31,395 bases of DNA from Pseudodesulfovibrio sp. (GTDB lineage Bacteria > Desulfobacterota > Desulfovibrionia > Desulfovibrionales > Desulfovibrionaceae). The stretch is taken from positions 1 through 31,395 of the forward strand of contig JAFLJW010000412.1 of assembly GCA_022712815.1 (NCBI GenBank). Reading direction: 5' to 3'. Position numbers and translations under genes: made by a program. The notes beneath the pieces are model-generated. The model made no database searches and was not told the origin of the DNA. It worked only from the letters and a program-made list of their open reading frames with translations. Below are positions 29,447 to 31,395 of this stretch, piece after piece (positions within the stretch are counted from its first letter, which is position 1; every line of letters begins with the position of its first letter).

Positions 29447-30635
29447 TTTTACCTCTTCCTTTTAGTTCAAATCCGAGCACAGTGACATCATCCCGGCGGA
29501 GTTCATCGCTTTGAAACGTTTTCAATTCCTGTAGCAACTCAACACCCTGAACAGCTATCGGAGCATGGCGCTGCTCTTCCATGAATGCCATGAACCTCCG
29601 CTTGCCAAAGGGGAATCCCCGCTCTCCTCCGATCTGATCCACAAGCCCGTCAGAAGCGAGATAAAAACGAGTACAATCCGTCACCGGTACAGCCACATCC
29701 GTGAAAACAAACTCACGAGATGATCGAACATAGCCAAGACCACAACGATCTCCCTTGATGCAGCGGGGGCCCTCTGCCTCCAGCACGTAAAGAGGAAAAT
29801 TGGCCCCGGAAAAAACAAGGCTCCCGTCAATGGTGTTCACATGGCACAAAGAGCAATCCATGCCGTCATCCGACTTGGAACCCCGATCATTCTGCCCCAG
29901 AGCATCCTTGATAAGACAATTCATCCGGGAAAGAATTTTCGCAGGACTGACGACCCCGTCACTGGAGGCCTTTTCCAGAAGAGATGTGACAATAAGTGTC
30001 ATGAACGCCCCAGGCACCCCATGCCCGGTGCAATCGATAACCCCCAAAAAAAACCCACTCTCTGTCGGTTTGAGCCAATAGGAGTCTCCGCCCACAATAT
30101 CCCGCTGATCCCAGACGAGAAAATGGTCCGGGACGTAATCGTACAAATCCACTTCATTGTGGAGAAACGATGTCTGAATAAAACTGGCATAGCTCAGACT
30201 TTGTCCGATCTGAAGTTGTGCAGCGGCAAGATCAGACATGGCTTTCTGAATCTTGTGTTCGCGAGAGGCGATAGCATGCCCCATCCAATGCATGTTCCGC
30301 TTCAACTTCAGAAAATCATGCCCATCACTGTGGGCAGGAGGAAGCTCCCCCTCGTTGTAATCCCCCTGCTTGAGCAGTTGGCACAGCTCGTTCAGCTCTC
30401 GTATATTCCGCAAGGCAACGACATGGCTCATCCACTTGGAAAAAGGAACCAACATGATAATGGATACCACAATAGCGACTACCAGATAGTTGCTCGCCAC
30501 GGCATGACCACGAGACTGCAAAATGATAAATGACGACAGGGGAAACAGCACCATTCCCACAAAAAGCATGATTGTCATCTTGCGCTCGACGCTCCAGTTC
30601 ATGAGCAACCGGAAACTAGCGTTTAAAAAATTCAC
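29427..30635 (-). CDS. siaA-like: SiaA-like PP2C/SpoIIE phosphatase with a minimal membrane sensor
   Basis: The 402-residue product has two transmembrane helices (about 21-40 and 49-66) with only an eight-residue loop between them. A HAMP-like linker and coiled coil (about 72-150) come next, and a SpoIIE-type phosphatase domain from about 170. Metal-binding acidic residues lie in VGGDSYW (181-187) and DCTGHGVPGAF (201-211). It would dephosphorylate the SiaC-like protein. Known SiaA proteins are longer (about 660 residues) with a periplasmic sensor domain, which is absent here. It starts at GTG 30635, overlapping the stop of the diguanylate cyclase gene as GTGA. Confidence 0.85.
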   Translation of the reverse strand: MNFLNASFRLLMNWSVERKMTIMLFVGMVLFPLSSFIILQSRGHAVASNYLVVAIVVSIIMLVPFSKWMSHVVALRNIRELNELCQLLKQGDYNEGELPPAHSDGHDFLKLKRNMHWMGHAIASREHKIQKAMSDLAAAQLQIGQSLSYASFIQTSFLHNEVDLYDYVPDHFLVWDQRDIVGGDSYWLKPTESGFFLGVIDCTGHGVPGAFMTLIVTSLLEKASSDGVVSPAKILSRMNCLIKDALGQNDRGSKSDDGMDCSLCHVNTIDGSLVFSGANFPLYVLEAEGPRCIKGDRCGLGYVRSSREFVFTDVAVPVTDCTRFYLASDGLVDQIGGERGFPFGKRRFMAFMEEQRHAPIAVQGVELLQELKTFQSDELRRDDVTVLGFELKGRGKNGNELI

Positions 30636-31395
30636 CGGTCACCTCCCGGCCTGTCGCCTCCATCTTTACGAGCTGTAGAGGCAAGCGGAGAAGAACAAGA
30701 CTCTCGACAATATACTTCCACACGATCCCGCCCTTTTTTCTTGGCAGCATAAAGAGCGATATCCGCAAACTTGAGCAACCCATCAAGATCCTCGTCGTCC
30801 GACTCCAGGGAAGTCAGCCCCACACTCACTGTCAATGAAATCCGTACAGCGCCGCACTCAATATGTTCACCACGAACATTGTCGATGATGCGGGTGGCCA
30901 CTGCATATGCCTCCTCGCTGGAAGCATCGGGCAGTAAAACGACAAATTCTTCGCCTCCATAGCGGGCGACAATGTCCACCTCACGAACTGAAACCTGAAG
31001 CACATGGGCCAACGCGATCAGGGCCTGGTCTCCAACATCATGGCCATAGGAATCATTGACGTTCTTGAAAAGATCCACATCCATGATGAGAAGAGAAAAG
31101 CTCCCTCCACTGCGAATGCTGCGTGAAACTTCACGTTTTGCCAATTCCATAAAATAGCCCCGGTTCCACAGCGCGGTCAGGCTATCGGTTCGGGCCAACC
31201 TGCAAATGTCTTCCAGCATACGTTTACGTTCAGTCACATCGGTCAGAACTCCGGCAACACTGTCTTCCACTTCATCGTCTCCATCGCTACTCAAACGAGT
31301 CGCACTGATCTCCACCCAAATCCTGGCATTATCAGGCCCGCAGGCCTGCACCTCCTGACGCTCAACCTCTTTTGACAACAGCAGTCTTTCATAGC
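30632..31395 (-). CDS. siaD-like: SiaD-like diguanylate cyclase with PAS-type region (5' end beyond the window)
   Basis: The frame is open to the window edge, so the start lies outside. The visible 253 residues begin YERLLLSKEVERQ, then a PAS-like segment RIWVEISATRLSSDGD ending TDVTERKRMLED. A GGDEF domain follows with LTALWNRGYF, MDVDLFKNVNDSYGHDVGD and RYGGEEFVVLLP. The product-inhibition I-site RxxD (REVD) lies five residues before GGEEF, so it is probably an active, feedback-controlled cyclase. It makes c-di-GMP, and with the Sia partners it would control aggregation or biofilm. A PAS region is unusual for SiaD, which in Pseudomonas has a short helical N-terminus. Confidence 0.88.
   Translation of the reverse strand, partial: YERLLLSKEVERQEVQACGPDNARIWVEISATRLSSDGDDEVEDSVAGVLTDVTERKRMLEDICRLARTDSLTALWNRGYFMELAKREVSRSIRSGGSFSLLIMDVDLFKNVNDSYGHDVGDQALIALAHVLQVSVREVDIVARYGGEEFVVLLPDASSEEAYAVATRIIDNVRGEHIECGAVRISLTVSVGLTSLESDDEDLDGLLKFADIALYAAKKKGRDRVEVYCRESCSSPLASTARKDGGDRPGGDR

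Noticed and set aside
1..31395. Mobile element, prophage, CRISPR array or RNA gene
   Set aside because: No transposase, integrase, evenly spaced repeats, tRNA cloverleaf or rRNA segment was found on reading both strands.

Overview
The window looks like chromosomal DNA of a sulfate-reducing Desulfovibrionaceae (Desulfovibrio or Pseudodesulfovibrio type). The clearest pointers are a short-chain flavodoxin whose FMN loops fall on the Desulfovibrio numbering (W60, Y98), FeoA-FeoA-FeoB in tandem, and the style of the P-type ATPase cluster. This placement is from memory of the families, not from a search. Almost the whole window concerns iron and other transition metals; the last 6 kb is a signalling module.

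Region 1 (1-9700) is the most interesting part and looks like a ferrosome (fez-type) iron-storage organelle locus split into two transcription units. The plus-strand operon encodes a Q/P/G-rich membrane protein, a MamC-like protein with a lysine/alanine-rich tail, a DUF5132-like protein, a two-helix protein with paired histidines, a first P1B-6-like ATPase, a protein made of three FeoA-like modules, and a second P1B-6-like ATPase. The minus-strand operon (9504 to 8174), with a Fur box at its promoter, encodes two stand-alone HMA2-like proteins, a second MamC-like protein, a small glycine-zipper protein, and a 49-residue membrane protein with a His/Arg/Gly-rich tail. A MarR regulator and an integral-membrane methyltransferase lie between the two units.

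Region 2 (9797-19297, all minus strand) holds metal acquisition genes: a Fur-box-controlled outer-membrane barrel plus a periplasmic binding protein; a flavodoxin; a seven-gene Znu/Tro-type ABC operon with two substrate-binding proteins, a Cys-rich FeoB-associated-type peptide and a DUF4198 protein; and another Fur-box-controlled DUF4198 protein.

Region 3 (19348-25694) is the Feo region: feoA-feoA-feoB and a small periplasmic protein read leftward from a promoter with a strong Fur box. A divergent Fur homologue has lost its metal-sensing histidines. A MarR/methyltransferase pair and a canonical, probably autoregulated Fur follow.

Region 4 (25709-31395, minus strand) is one tightly packed operon: a SiaD-like diguanylate cyclase (cut by the window edge), SiaA-like phosphatase, SiaB-like kinase, SiaC-like phosphoprotein, a MoxR/dynein-type AAA ATPase, its VWA partner with a degenerate HExxH, and an unknown protein.

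Taken together: imported Fe(II) (Feo, ABC and outer-membrane genes, under Fur) would supply the cell, and the P1B-6 ATPases with MamC-like and FeoA-like partners would load iron into an intracellular compartment. No tRNA, rRNA, insertion sequence or CRISPR was seen.
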